From a virus, in IMG/VR virus record IMGVR_UViG_3300031851_000111, positions 1 to 30,852 of that record: a stretch of DNA of 30,852 nt; one strand, 5' to 3'. Below are positions 6,577 through 14,136 of this stretch, piece after piece. The stretch's first letter is position 1, and the number at the start of each line of letters is the position of its first letter. The notes under the pieces are model-generated. The model made no database searches. It was not told the origin of the DNA and saw only the letters and a list, made by a program, of their open reading frames with translations. Both the position numbers and the translations under genes were made by a program.

Positions 6577-8707
6577 TGCCTGTAAATAATCCTTGAGCTT
6601 GATCTTTTGCATTTTGTCTAATATTTTCTCTGTCTCGCTCCATAATAGCATTAATTTCTGCAATGTTTATTTGCGCACCATACTTAGCCTGTAGCTCTAA
6701 AGCTTTAACTCTAAGTTGTGCTTCTTCAATGTCTCTTTGTCTATCATCATCCATGATGATTTTCATTCTATCGGTTTCTGCATCAATGATAGCTTTCTGT
6801 GCTTGTACCTGTGCTTTCTGAGCTTCAGCCTGTGCTAGTAAAGCAGCTGGGTCTGGCTGTGGTGGCTCTTGCGGTTGCGGTGGCATAGGCGGAACTTCTG
6901 TATTTATAAATGACTGTGCATCTTGGAAGCCTGCTAACTCAATCATTCTAGTCAAAGTATTAGCATATTGTTGCATTGACACTAGAGGATTCTGTGGCCC
7001 TAGTGTTTGCATAATTTGTTCTTGTTTTGATGCTAGACCTGTTAAAACTTGGAACTTTTCTTGGTCAGATGATTTAGATATAGCCACATTGACTACCATA
7101 TCTTTGTCTGAATCCCAATATCTTGGGTCCACAGGTATAAATTTACCGTTTAATCTAAAGACATCTTGTGCATTTTGGTGCTTGATTACCAAGTTGTTTA
7201 CTGTTTTGAACATAGCTTTTAAGCCACCTTCAGCAAAATGTCTGCATATAAGTTCTATTCTTCCTTGCGCACCACTCATAGTAGCAGTTACGGCTGCGGA
7301 GGTTGTAGACTGTAAAGCTTCTGCGTTTAATCCTGCGCTTGCTTTAGATACTCCAGTTCTGTTTTCTTTAGCTTCGTCTAAATATCCTAGAACTGGGAAA
7401 GCTTCTTTACCGACAAAAGGTACAGCAAAGGGTTGTACCATTCCTGGCGCACGCATACGAATCGGCTGACCGATATCTGTATTAAGCACATCGTCTATGT
7501 TGACTTGACCTTCAACAACACCCATTCTTGGGAAGATTGAATGTCCTAGTGAATCCAAGGTATCACGCATGATTTGTGATTTAGCAGATTGAATTGGTTT
7601 TAGATAATCAGCAGGACATGAGCCAATAGCTGTGTGTGGTTCTGGGTCAGGACAGAACATACATATTGGTAGTTCATCCCACGGCTCTACATTGAGAACT
7701 TCTAAACCGTTACCTGCTGTGCAAACTCTGATTCGCTCATCAATACCATCACCGTCAAAATCATAGTATAGGTAATGCTCAACGTATAAAACATCTTTAC
7801 CACCAGCATCGTTTCTATCTGGGTATACCATGTTGTCAAATGGGTTTCTTGCTTCTTGTTCTTCGTAGCTTTCTGGGTCAAGTGCGCTACCGCCATAACC
7901 TGCATACTGCTCTATCTCTTCTTGGTCGTAACCCATAGCAACTAGATCAGAGACTGACTTAATCATTCTATGAGCAACGTAAGAAGCAGTTTCTATGTCG
8001 CGTGCGTGTCTTGAAATTAATATTTCTTCTGGTGGTACAGACTCAATACATACTTGGTCTTTTGGTTTTAATCTTCTAATCGTTAGGTCGTAACTTGATG
8101 GCACTTCCTGAACTACCTCTTCTTGGCTTACAGGGTCAAAAGTAATAATGGTTTCGTTAGTGATTGATTCTTCTACGACTTCTACATTCTTATCAAGGAT
8201 TAATGCCTGGTAGGATTGTGGATCTATATTCGTGTATTCGTGCGTGGATGCAGTTACGCTGTCATCCCAAAAAACCTTAATAAAACCAGTTTTTCTTACT
8301 AACGCATCTTTGAACACATCATATAAAACTTGGAAGCCAGGATTCTTTTCTCTGATCAAATAATTAATATAATCTGTTTGTTGTTCTGCTAATTGGATAT
8401 CTTCTGGTCCTTTAGGTACAAACTCTACAATCTTCTTAGTACCAAAAAAAGTACGCATGATGGATGGCAACATAAACAAAACACTTTCTCGCACATCTGT
8501 AGATACAAACTCTGATTGTAATGAGCTAGTTCCTTCTGGCTCTGTACCAAGGTAGTATTCTGTTGATTCAGCTCTTTCTGCGCCTACTTGATGTATGAAA
8601 TCTTTGGCATCATCCATCTCGGATTTAATCACGCCTACTAGGTCGTTCATATCGCCTTCTTCTTGTACTGCGGCCATGATTTCTTCTTCTTTATATTTCT
8701 TTGCCAT
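6551..8707 (-). CDS. Portal protein, P22-like
   Basis: 718 residues, the usual length of large podoviral portals. The N-terminal part, with EYYLGTEP, SEFVSTDVRESVLFMLPSIM and FVPKGPED, is the family signature; a KTGFIKVFWDD strand follows. The C-terminal about 100 residues are a Gln/Ala-rich coiled coil (QAEAQKAQVQAQKAIIDAET) as in P22-type barrel domains. It forms the dodecameric DNA gate at the head vertex and docks the terminase, encoded two genes upstream. Confidence in the role is high; assignment to the P22 rather than the T7 subtype is less certain. Confidence 0.88.
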   Translation of the reverse strand: MAKKYKEEEIMAAVQEEGDMNDLVGVIKSEMDDAKDFIHQVGAERAESTEYYLGTEPEGTSSLQSEFVSTDVRESVLFMLPSIMRTFFGTKKIVEFVPKGPEDIQLAEQQTDYINYLIREKNPGFQVLYDVFKDALVRKTGFIKVFWDDSVTASTHEYTNIDPQSYQALILDKNVEVVEESITNETIITFDPVSQEEVVQEVPSSYDLTIRRLKPKDQVCIESVPPEEILISRHARDIETASYVAHRMIKSVSDLVAMGYDQEEIEQYAGYGGSALDPESYEEQEARNPFDNMVYPDRNDAGGKDVLYVEHYLYYDFDGDGIDERIRVCTAGNGLEVLNVEPWDELPICMFCPDPEPHTAIGSCPADYLKPIQSAKSQIMRDTLDSLGHSIFPRMGVVEGQVNIDDVLNTDIGQPIRMRAPGMVQPFAVPFVGKEAFPVLGYLDEAKENRTGVSKASAGLNAEALQSTTSAAVTATMSGAQGRIELICRHFAEGGLKAMFKTVNNLVIKHQNAQDVFRLNGKFIPVDPRYWDSDKDMVVNVAISKSSDQEKFQVLTGLASKQEQIMQTLGPQNPLVSMQQYANTLTRMIELAGFQDAQSFINTEVPPMPPQPQEPPQPDPAALLAQAEAQKAQVQAQKAIIDAETDRMKIIMDDDRQRDIEEAQLRVKALELQAKYGAQINIAEINAIMERDRENIRQNAKDQAQGLFTGNVPPTQNI

Positions 8708-8710
8708 ACT

Positions 8711-9103
8711 TTATTCCTGTAAAAGTCCTTTGTAATATTCTTTAAACTCTTCTGGTTTATAATTTTTTGAAAAATCTATTGCAGCGTTTTTATTTTTACC
8801 AAAAGAAATAATGTTGCCAGATTTCTTTGCATATTCTAAAGCTTGATCTTCATTTAGGTCTAACTTTTTATAATTACCATCTTCAAAAATTATGTTTGGA
8901 TAAGCAAACCAATTACCTTCTCTATCTGGCGTAGCAGACATAAAGTGTGTTTGCATCCTACCACCTTCATCTAAAATACTTGGGGTTGGATAATCTTGTG
9001 GATTAATAACTCTGTCTACAAAAGGCAAATCTTTATTTTGATATAATGTTCCCATATTTTGTATGTTCATCATTTTTATCAAATCTTCAATTTTATAATC
9101 CAT
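8711..9103 (-). CDS. Small protein between terminase and portal
   Basis: 130 residues. The core FVDRVINPQDYPTPSI, GGRMQTHFMSAT, AYPNIIFEDGN and the final helical ALEYAKKSGNIISFGKNKNA match a domain I have seen both alone and inside large phage polyvalent proteins, always without assigned function. It is 3 bases from the portal start and abuts the large terminase stop. It may be a head-completion or packaging accessory (inference from position). Confidence 0.7.
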   Translation of the reverse strand: MDYKIEDLIKMMNIQNMGTLYQNKDLPFVDRVINPQDYPTPSILDEGGRMQTHFMSATPDREGNWFAYPNIIFEDGNYKKLDLNEDQALEYAKKSGNIISFGKNKNAAIDFSKNYKPEEFKEYYKGLLQE

Positions 9104-10636
9104 TTATCCTACTCTAATTATTCTTGATTTAAGAGGTTGTCTGAAATTATAGCCGAATTGACTACCACTTCCACTAAAACTTGCAGCTGAACTTGCCATT
9201 GTTAATGCAAGCGCATCTGCTTTATCTGGAGACTTAATACCTCTTTTGCGCATCTCGTCTTTACTTTCTATTTTTATTTTACCACTAGAAGTATATTTAT
9301 ATAAGGGGGAAGCTAATTCAGCTTCTAATTCATTATCATCTGGTAATCTACAATCTCTATGCGACAACCAATCCTTAATAGCAAACCACAACTCCGCACG
9401 CAAGTTTAAATAATTTTTTTTCGTAGCAGGTGCTTCGGCAACATTCACGCCACGCACAGGTAAGTTTTGCTCGGCGAGTCTATCCACCACGCCTGCGCCT
9501 AAACCAATTACATCAACCAATATTTCTTGTGGTCGCTCTATCGCAGTAGCATCATCATAACGATTTTTTATCAGGCCACAAAACTGCATTAGATCCATAG
9601 AAGGAAAAGACTGTATTTCAAGTACATGGTTTCCTTGACGCACGCATAGTGCAGATTTATCTCCACCAAATCTTGCGACATCAACACCCCAAACGATAGG
9701 CTCGCTTGCTGTAAGAGAGACATCTCTATCGACTGCGCTTTTAATTAGTTCCATTGGTATAACAGTATCATCATCCGCGGATGGGAACTCGCCCATCACC
9801 TCCACGCGCGCAACGGTAGAATCTTCGCCGTACTGCTCAATCATCTTGGAGAAGAGATCCTTGTCCGTGCCTTCAACCGTGCGTGAGTCGATCTGCTCGT
9901 TCTTCCAGAATGGTTTTGCGCTGTGGAAGGAATCGTAGAAAGGTCCTTGATTCCTGCGTGGGTTGGAAAAAGTAAACCAAAATCTGTTAGGCGTGGGTTC
10001 GGAGAAGAAACCCTCAGATACAGAATAAATAGGAGAAGGAATACCTGATGCTTCATCCATGATCAGGCATACGCCGTAAGATGAATGGATGCCTGCAAAC
10101 GCATCTGGGTTTTCCTCGCTCCATAACTGTGCTTGGGCATAATAATAACCAGTATCAATCTTTAGATCTCGCTCTAAAGCCTCATCAAACCATCCAGATG
10201 GCTTTATGGTTGTAGCAGTCTTTGCCCACCAATGAGAATTTATTGATAATGTGAGCCATTTACCAAGCTCTGCCCATGTTCTACTTCTTAACTGTTGTTC
10301 GGTGTTAGCAGTAACAATTACTGTGGATCCAAGTCTGGTTGATAACATCCATAAAACAATCCAAGACACCAAAGCTGATTTACCAATACCACGTCCAGAT
10401 GCTACAGCCATTCTAAACATCTCTGGCAAGTCCTTCATACCATTACGTTGAATGTGTATTGTCATTTCTCTCAAAATTTTTTCCTGCCACTTCCTTGGAC
10501 CTGTAAAATCTTCGAGGGGGGTGTCTTTTATTCCCCAAGGGAACACGAATTTAACAAAGTTTAGTGGATTGTCTTTGATTACTGGTGACCAAAGCTCAGT
10601 CATTAACATTTTTTCATCTTCTGGCTTATATTTCAT
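9104..10636 (-). CDS. Terminase large subunit
   Basis: 510 residues. ATPase domain: Walker A SGRGIGKS (80-87), Walker B LIMDEAS (D194/E195), and the TFSNPRR coupling segment (about 222-228). Nuclease (RNase H-like) domain: GVDVARFGGDKSA (D319), LVDVIGLGAG (D375) and SPDKADALAL (D471/D474), the three acidic clusters of the family. It pumps and cuts DNA at the portal. The start at 10636 has only a weak GAGA upstream. The middle of the gene (about 9770-9960) is visibly richer in G and C than its surroundings. Confidence 0.95.
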   Translation of the reverse strand: MKYKPEDEKMLMTELWSPVIKDNPLNFVKFVFPWGIKDTPLEDFTGPRKWQEKILREMTIHIQRNGMKDLPEMFRMAVASGRGIGKSALVSWIVLWMLSTRLGSTVIVTANTEQQLRSRTWAELGKWLTLSINSHWWAKTATTIKPSGWFDEALERDLKIDTGYYYAQAQLWSEENPDAFAGIHSSYGVCLIMDEASGIPSPIYSVSEGFFSEPTPNRFWFTFSNPRRNQGPFYDSFHSAKPFWKNEQIDSRTVEGTDKDLFSKMIEQYGEDSTVARVEVMGEFPSADDDTVIPMELIKSAVDRDVSLTASEPIVWGVDVARFGGDKSALCVRQGNHVLEIQSFPSMDLMQFCGLIKNRYDDATAIERPQEILVDVIGLGAGVVDRLAEQNLPVRGVNVAEAPATKKNYLNLRAELWFAIKDWLSHRDCRLPDDNELEAELASPLYKYTSSGKIKIESKDEMRKRGIKSPDKADALALTMASSAASFSGSGSQFGYNFRQPLKSRIIRVG

Positions 10637-10643
10637 AAAAAAA

Positions 10644-10781
10644 TTATCTCACTATGTATTTATAATTACCGCCACCGCCAATAAACAAAGGGGGGTCAAT
10701 TCTGTTTTTACTAGCACGCTCACGAACGCAAGAAAATCCTTGTGCAAATATGCACGGACGCTTGTGCGTGCATGCATGCAT
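10644..10781 (-). CDS. Possible 45-residue ORF between terminase subunits
   Basis: An ORF fills the gap between the two terminase genes, starting just after the small-subunit stop and ending 7 bases before the large-subunit start. The C-terminal part, ASKNRIDPPLFIGGGGNYKY, looks protein-like. The N-terminal part (MHACTHKRPC) is translated from a GCATGC repeat and may be noncoding. There is no clear ribosome-binding site. It is listed as possible only; the DNA repeat here is treated separately. Confidence 0.35.
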   Translation of the reverse strand: MHACTHKRPCIFAQGFSCVRERASKNRIDPPLFIGGGGNYKYIVR

Positions 10782-10783
10782 GC
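10741..10783. repeat. GCATGC tandem palindrome and small hairpin
   Basis: GCATGCATGCATGC (10770-10783) is a self-complementary run preceded by GTGCGT. A separate hairpin, GTGCA-AATA-TGCAC, lies at 10742-10755. Both fall between the terminase genes, where several phages keep a packaging (pac or cos-like) site. The run stands out in AT-rich DNA. Function is unproven. Confidence 0.5.
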
Positions 10784-11203
10784 TTACTTCTTAATGTCAT
10801 CTAGCTTTAGCCTTTCCTCTGGAACCGTCTCTCCTTCGATCACGCGTGCTTGCGCGACTTGCATAACATCCTTGAGGTTTAGATTGTGCTGGACCTCCTG
10901 GCGGTCGCTCCATTCCTCTGGAGATCTATTTTTTAGGTAGAACTGGATCGCTTGGAAGTTGCCTTCGTGGATTTGATTCATCAATGCGGACGTGGCTACT
11001 TTCATTCCAGCCGCCTTGCCGCGTGCGAGAGCCTCCGAAATTTCCTTTTTACGCTTTCTATTCTTGTTGAACGTATCCCATCCAATACCAAGAGATCGGC
11101 AGATATCCATGATTCCCAAGCCTTGTGCAGCTAACATCTCTACCTGGTCAGCATCAATAATAATCTTTTTTCTTCCTGGTTTTCCACTCGGCATTTTGCT
11201 CAT
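10784..11203 (-). CDS. Terminase small subunit
   Basis: 139 residues. The N-terminal helix-turn-helix is seen in QVEMLAAQGLGIMDICRSLG, followed by GWDTFNKNRKRKKEI, the DNA-recognition part of small terminases. ALMNQIHEGNFQAIQFYLKN, then SPEEWSDRQE, is the classic end of the oligomerisation core. It recognises the packaging site and recruits the large subunit. Two starts are possible, ATG 11203 or the ATG four codons later; neither has a strong Shine-Dalgarno. It is the first gene of the minus-strand late block. Confidence 0.85.
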   Translation of the reverse strand: MSKMPSGKPGRKKIIIDADQVEMLAAQGLGIMDICRSLGIGWDTFNKNRKRKKEISEALARGKAAGMKVATSALMNQIHEGNFQAIQFYLKNRSPEEWSDRQEVQHNLNLKDVMQVAQARVIEGETVPEERLKLDDIKK

Positions 11204-11213
11204 AATCCGTTTA

Positions 11214-11253
11214 ATTATAGTGTATTTATAATGTTTATATATGCTTTTATTAA
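11214..11253 (-). promoter_or_regulatory. Candidate late promoter(s) upstream of small terminase
   Basis: Reading the minus strand, TTAATA (11253-11248), 17 bases, TATAAA (11230-11225). A second -10-like TATAAT sits at 11219-11214 without a convincing -35. The region is so AT-rich that these matches are weak evidence. Position, 20-30 bases upstream of the first late gene and divergent from the early promoter, is the stronger argument. Confidence 0.35.
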
Positions 11254-11270
11254 ACTAATTAATAATTATG

Positions 11271-11310
11271 TGAGTATATGTGTTGACATCTGAGTATATA
11301 TCCGTATACT
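11271..11310 (+). promoter_or_regulatory. Early promoter 1 with repeats
   Basis: TTGACA (11283-11288), 16 bases, TATACT (11305-11310): a near-consensus sigma70 promoter. The 9-mer TGAGTATAT occurs at 11271 and 11291, two helical turns apart, flanking the -35. GTATA-N6-TATAC (11295-11310) is a dyad over the -10. These could be operator half-sites. The leader after it shares TTGTGGTTGT with promoter 2. Confidence 0.75.
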
Positions 11311-11344
11311 AATAGTTGTGGTTGTTATTTTAAAAGGAGGAATT

Positions 11345-11620
11345 ATGAGAGAAGCAACGCTTATTAAGAAAATCAACAAACTCTATCCAGGTGTAAAAGC
11401 TACACCATTGGCTGAGTTCTATGGTGATGAAACCAAAGAAGGTATTTGGTTCAGAGGTAGCGAAGGTGATGCCATCAACGGAGAACCAATGTACAACTAT
11501 TGGTATGCAGGTTGGGCAGAAACTTTTGGAGTTAACCCAGAGTTTGACAAACTTGTAGAGAAATGTGGCTGGCATTGTGAAGCATACGATGCTGGAACTT
11601 TAATGGCTTATCCAGGTTAA
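11345..11620 (+). CDS. First early protein, unknown
   Basis: 91 residues, starting at the ATG behind AAAGGAGG (6-base gap); a longer upstream reading in the same frame is less likely. It begins MREATLIKKINKLYPGVKAT and has an aromatic, acidic middle (EPMYNYWYAGWAETFGVNPE) with two cysteines. I do not recognise the family. As the first gene after a strong promoter, it is probably made early in large amounts and may act on the host. Confidence 0.8.
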   Translation: MREATLIKKINKLYPGVKATPLAEFYGDETKEGIWFRGSEGDAINGEPMYNYWYAGWAETFGVNPEFDKLVEKCGWHCEAYDAGTLMAYPG

Positions 11621-11629
11621 GGAGGAAAT

Positions 11630-11917
11630 ATGGATATTAATAAAATAAATTACTTTGCTGATATAAAGAAAGCGGATGGTAAGAGAGTTGCGTTGTATGA
11701 CGGAACTGATATTGGTTTACCAGGTACTGTTGCTGTGGTTGACTATGAAGGAGGTTACCATGAATTGATTGATTTTAATGCTGGTGATCATGCGAACTGG
11801 GATCAAACAAAAATTGATACCTGGAACACTGAGCAAGGTTTAAATAAAAACACGGTTGATATGATCATCAATCAAAGCATGTGGCCAAGTCACGAAACAA
11901 ACAAAAGAGAGGTTTAG
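11630..11917 (+). CDS. Early protein, unknown
   Basis: 95 residues, AAGGAGG 6 bases before the ATG, 9 bases after the previous stop. It is acidic, with a beta-rich middle (GKRVALYDGTDIGLPGTVAV, then DYEGGYHELIDF). The same kind of small domain occurs unannotated in marine phages. It ends REV, with the codons supplying a GAGG for the next gene. Function is unknown. Confidence 0.78.
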   Translation: MDINKINYFADIKKADGKRVALYDGTDIGLPGTVAVVDYEGGYHELIDFNAGDHANWDQTKIDTWNTEQGLNKNTVDMIINQSMWPSHETNKREV

Positions 11918-11922
11918 TGAAT

Positions 11923-12105
11923 ATGGAAATAAAACTAATGGTAAAAAATGTGTTTGGTAATGAACTGGTCTATCCAGTTTGTTGCCAGGCAAAAGCTTTG
12001 GCTAAACTGAAAGGTACCAAGACTTTCAATGATGTTGACTTAACCATCATCAAAGGTCTGGGTTATAAATTTAAATGGGTCGCTTTAACAAAGGAGGTAG
12101 CGTGA
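11923..12105 (+). CDS. Early protein, unknown, 60 residues
   Basis: The start is taken at ATG 11923 with GAGAGG 10 bases upstream. A GTG at 11917 that overlaps the previous stop is equally in frame and would add two residues. It begins MEIKLMVKNVFGNELVYPVC, followed by a helix and LTIIKGLGYKFKWV, a compact alpha/beta pattern. It ends KEVA, encoded by the recurring stop/start module. Function is unknown. Confidence 0.72.
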   Translation: MEIKLMVKNVFGNELVYPVCCQAKALAKLKGTKTFNDVDLTIIKGLGYKFKWVALTKEVA

Positions 12106-12314
12106 TGTTTGATGTAATTAGTTATGATGCAAATGGTAACGAGGACAAGGTAATGGCAAACAAACTTAAACAAGGGTTTGCAAAAGTGTATGACAATACA
12201 TGCAAGGAGTGTTTAGGAACTGGTAAAAGAGAAATTACTTTTGAAGATTGTTTTGGTAATCCAGTACCAGAGAAAACTGTTTATTTAAAATGCAAATGTA
12301 AGGAGGTGGCGTGA
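12105..12314 (+). CDS. Zinc-knuckle early protein, 69 residues
   Basis: The ATG at 12105 overlaps the previous stop (TGATG) behind AAAGGAGG. CKECLGTGK is an exact CxxCxGxG motif as in the DnaJ zinc domain, and a second pair, CKC, ends the protein, so one zinc-binding site is likely. The N-terminal half (MFDVISYDANGNEDKVMANK) is unassigned. It may be a protein- or RNA-binding adaptor (inference). It ends KEVA, encoded by the junction module. Confidence 0.75.
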   Translation: MFDVISYDANGNEDKVMANKLKQGFAKVYDNTCKECLGTGKREITFEDCFGNPVPEKTVYLKCKCKEVA

Positions 12315-12835
12315 TGATAATAAATATAATTTACAACAAGGACGCAGCGGATAATGCTGTTACGGTAGAGGATTATCCTTGGGGATACAAATTGAGAACC
12401 AAGAGAAAGTATTGGATTGAGACGACTAAAAGAGGTGACAGACTTTGTTACCAGACTTTAAATCCAAAGACTGACAAATGGTGCGCTGTGAAAAAAAGCA
12501 CTTATAGTGGTATTGAGGTTCTTTATGAGAACGAAGATGGACATATCAAAACTATTGGACTAGATCCTCAATGGGCCACCAAAGAAAGTCTTGCTCATTT
12601 CCAAAAAAATGTTGACGTTACTAAGCTGACCGATGGTCAAAGAGCTAAGATCTGTGAGACTAAGACAATTCTTCATTGTCAGAAATTTGTAAATGTTGAG
12701 ATTGTTAATACAACAATGATGGATCAAGAAGAAAAGGCAAAAAAAGATGCTGAGCAAGAGGAAATCAAAAATAAGTTAAACGATTATGCTAACCATATTT
12801 ATGGTAAATGCCTGGTTAAAAATGGTATTGCTTGA
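12314..12835 (+). CDS. Early protein, 173 residues, unknown
   Basis: ATG 12314 behind GGAGG, overlapping the previous stop. The N-terminal half is beta-rich (DYPWGYKLRTKRKYWIETTK, then GDRLCYQTLNPKTDKW). From about 85 on it is helical, with a charged coiled coil near 135-160 (DQEEKAKKDAEQEEIKNKLN). I do not recognise the family. It sits directly before the nucleotidase gene, whose start overlaps its stop. Confidence 0.78.
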   Translation: MIINIIYNKDAADNAVTVEDYPWGYKLRTKRKYWIETTKRGDRLCYQTLNPKTDKWCAVKKSTYSGIEVLYENEDGHIKTIGLDPQWATKESLAHFQKNVDVTKLTDGQRAKICETKTILHCQKFVNVEIVNTTMMDQEEKAKKDAEQEEIKNKLNDYANHIYGKCLVKNGIA

Positions 12836-13320
12836 TGAATAAATTAAAAATATTTGTAGACATGGACGGAGTTTTAGCAGACTTCGTCCAAGGCGTTGAA
12901 GGTCCAGAGTTTTTAAATGGACCTTTGACTCACGATGCTGAATACGATACCAGGAAGTTAGAATTATCTAATAATGGTTTGTTTCTTAAATTACCAAAGA
13001 TGGCAGACATGGATCACCTGGTAGATCATATCAAACAAAGCGGTGAGTATTGGGAGATCTTAACAGCTACAGGCGATGTCAACAGACAAAGAGTTGCAGC
13101 TGATAAATGTACCTGGATCAGAAAAAATGTTGATGCAAATGTCCTGGTAACTTGTACCATCAAAGGTAAACATAAAGCTGTCTTTGCTAATCATAACCAT
13201 GTATTGATTGATGATAGATTAGAAAATATAGAAGCCTGGACTAAGGCTGGAGGTATAGGTATTTTGCATAAAAATGCACAAGAAACCATAGAAAAATTAA
13301 TACCTCTTTTTTTCTCATAA
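12835..13320 (+). CDS. HAD-family 5'(3')-deoxyribonucleotidase
   Basis: 161 residues from ATG 12835. HAD motif I is FVDMDGVLADF (nucleophile D9, acid D11). Motif II is ILTATG. The Lys of motif III lies in KGKHKAVF, and motif IV is VLIDDRLENIEAWTKAGG. The length and DMDGVLADF fit the NT5C-like deoxyribonucleotidase group. It would remove phosphate from nucleoside monophosphates and so adjust nucleotide pools during infection. It is the last gene of the first early unit; a new promoter follows at once. Confidence 0.88.
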   Translation: MNKLKIFVDMDGVLADFVQGVEGPEFLNGPLTHDAEYDTRKLELSNNGLFLKLPKMADMDHLVDHIKQSGEYWEILTATGDVNRQRVAADKCTWIRKNVDANVLVTCTIKGKHKAVFANHNHVLIDDRLENIEAWTKAGGIGILHKNAQETIEKLIPLFFS

Positions 13321-13323
13321 GGG

Positions 13324-13352
13324 TTGATATAAGTAGTATAACGTACTATAAT
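13324..13352 (+). promoter_or_regulatory. Early promoter 2
   Basis: TTGATA (13324-13329), 17 bases, TATAAT (13347-13352): nearly perfect. TAGTA-N5-TACTA is a dyad overlapping the -10 (13333-13349 region). TTGTGGTTGT (13357-13366) begins 5 bases after the -10 and ends 19 bases before the ATG, as in promoter 1. Confidence 0.8.
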
Positions 13353-13385
13353 AGTTTTGTGGTTGTGATTAATAAAGGAGAAAAA

Positions 13386-13676
13386 ATGAGAAAACACAAA
13401 TGGGATGACGAGAGATATGTTGGCGGTATTGATACTGGTGACAGGATCTATTACAAGGGTGATATGGCTAATGTGGGTGGCTGGGGTAGCGTTACTAAAG
13501 TTGAGCCTTGTAACTACTATCACAAAACAATAACTATTAAGTTAGAAGATGGTAGGGTCCAAAAGATTAACCCTTACATGTTGGGCTGCCAGACTGAGGC
13601 TGACAAACCAATCTACAACCAAGGTGGTTTGGAAAGACATGTGATAGCTTACAAAAAAGAATGGGAGGTGGCGTAA
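13386..13676 (+). CDS. Early protein, 96 residues, unknown
   Basis: ATG 13386 behind AAAGGAG. It is beta-rich: GGIDTGDRIYYKGDMANVGG, then WGSVTKVE and YHKTITIKLEDGRVQKI, which suggests a small SH3-like barrel. It ends KEWEVA, encoded by the junction module. It is the first gene under promoter 2. No known family is recognised. Confidence 0.75.
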   Translation: MRKHKWDDERYVGGIDTGDRIYYKGDMANVGGWGSVTKVEPCNYYHKTITIKLEDGRVQKINPYMLGCQTEADKPIYNQGGLERHVIAYKKEWEVA

Positions 13677-13909
13677 TGAAATATGTAATTACAGAAAAAG
13701 GTAAAAAGTTGGGTGGTATATATGTTGGAGATATACCAAAGAACTGGTTTGCTTTTAGAAAAAATGATTGGATTACTTATCCAACAAAAAAACAAGCAGA
13801 AGCAGATCTTGCCTATGCTTACGATATTGCCAAGATGGATTTTCAAGGTCCAGAGAGGGTGGCTCTTACGAACAGGATATTAAATTTCAAAATAGAGGAG
13901 GTGGCATAG
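13676..13909 (+). CDS. Early protein, 77 residues, unknown
   Basis: The start overlaps the previous stop (TAATG) behind GGGAGG. It begins MKYVITEKGKKLGGIYVGDI, then WFAFRKNDWITYPTKKQAEA, and a helical end. The strand-then-AEADLA helix pattern is typical of small phage orphans. It ends IEEVA, encoded by the junction module. Confidence 0.72.
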   Translation: MKYVITEKGKKLGGIYVGDIPKNWFAFRKNDWITYPTKKQAEADLAYAYDIAKMDFQGPERVALTNRILNFKIEEVA

Positions 13910-14136
13910 TGGCTAAATATAAAGTTGGTGACAAAGTAAAACTAATACACGAAGAGTACAACGAGAAGGGAACTATCGTTGGGATCTTCGACCTTCATGC
14001 AGATACGTTTGAGAATGAGGGCCATGTCCAGGTCGCAGTAAGAGACAGATATTATTGTGACTTTGGCTACGATGTGAAATGGGAAGATGGTAACGGACCA
14101 AACCCCTGGGCAGAAAACGAATTGGAGGCAGCGTAA
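13909..14136 (+). CDS. SH3-like small protein, GTG start
   Basis: 75 residues; the GTG at 13909 overlaps the previous stop (TAGTG) and follows GAGGAGG. A longer reading from 13768 would lie inside the previous gene and is rejected. VAKYKVGDKVKLIHEEYNEK, then GTIVGIF, a VAVRDRYYCDF strand and WEDGNGPNPWAENELEA form the pattern of a KOW/SH3-like barrel. It ends ELEAA in the junction module. Partner unknown. Confidence 0.75.
   Translation: MAKYKVGDKVKLIHEEYNEKGTIVGIFDLHADTFENEGHVQVAVRDRYYCDFGYDVKWEDGNGPNPWAENELEAA

Noticed and set aside
6397-6663. 88-residue version of the small gene after the portal
   Set aside because: The first 29 residues fall within portal codons with no start signal; a shorter frame fits better.
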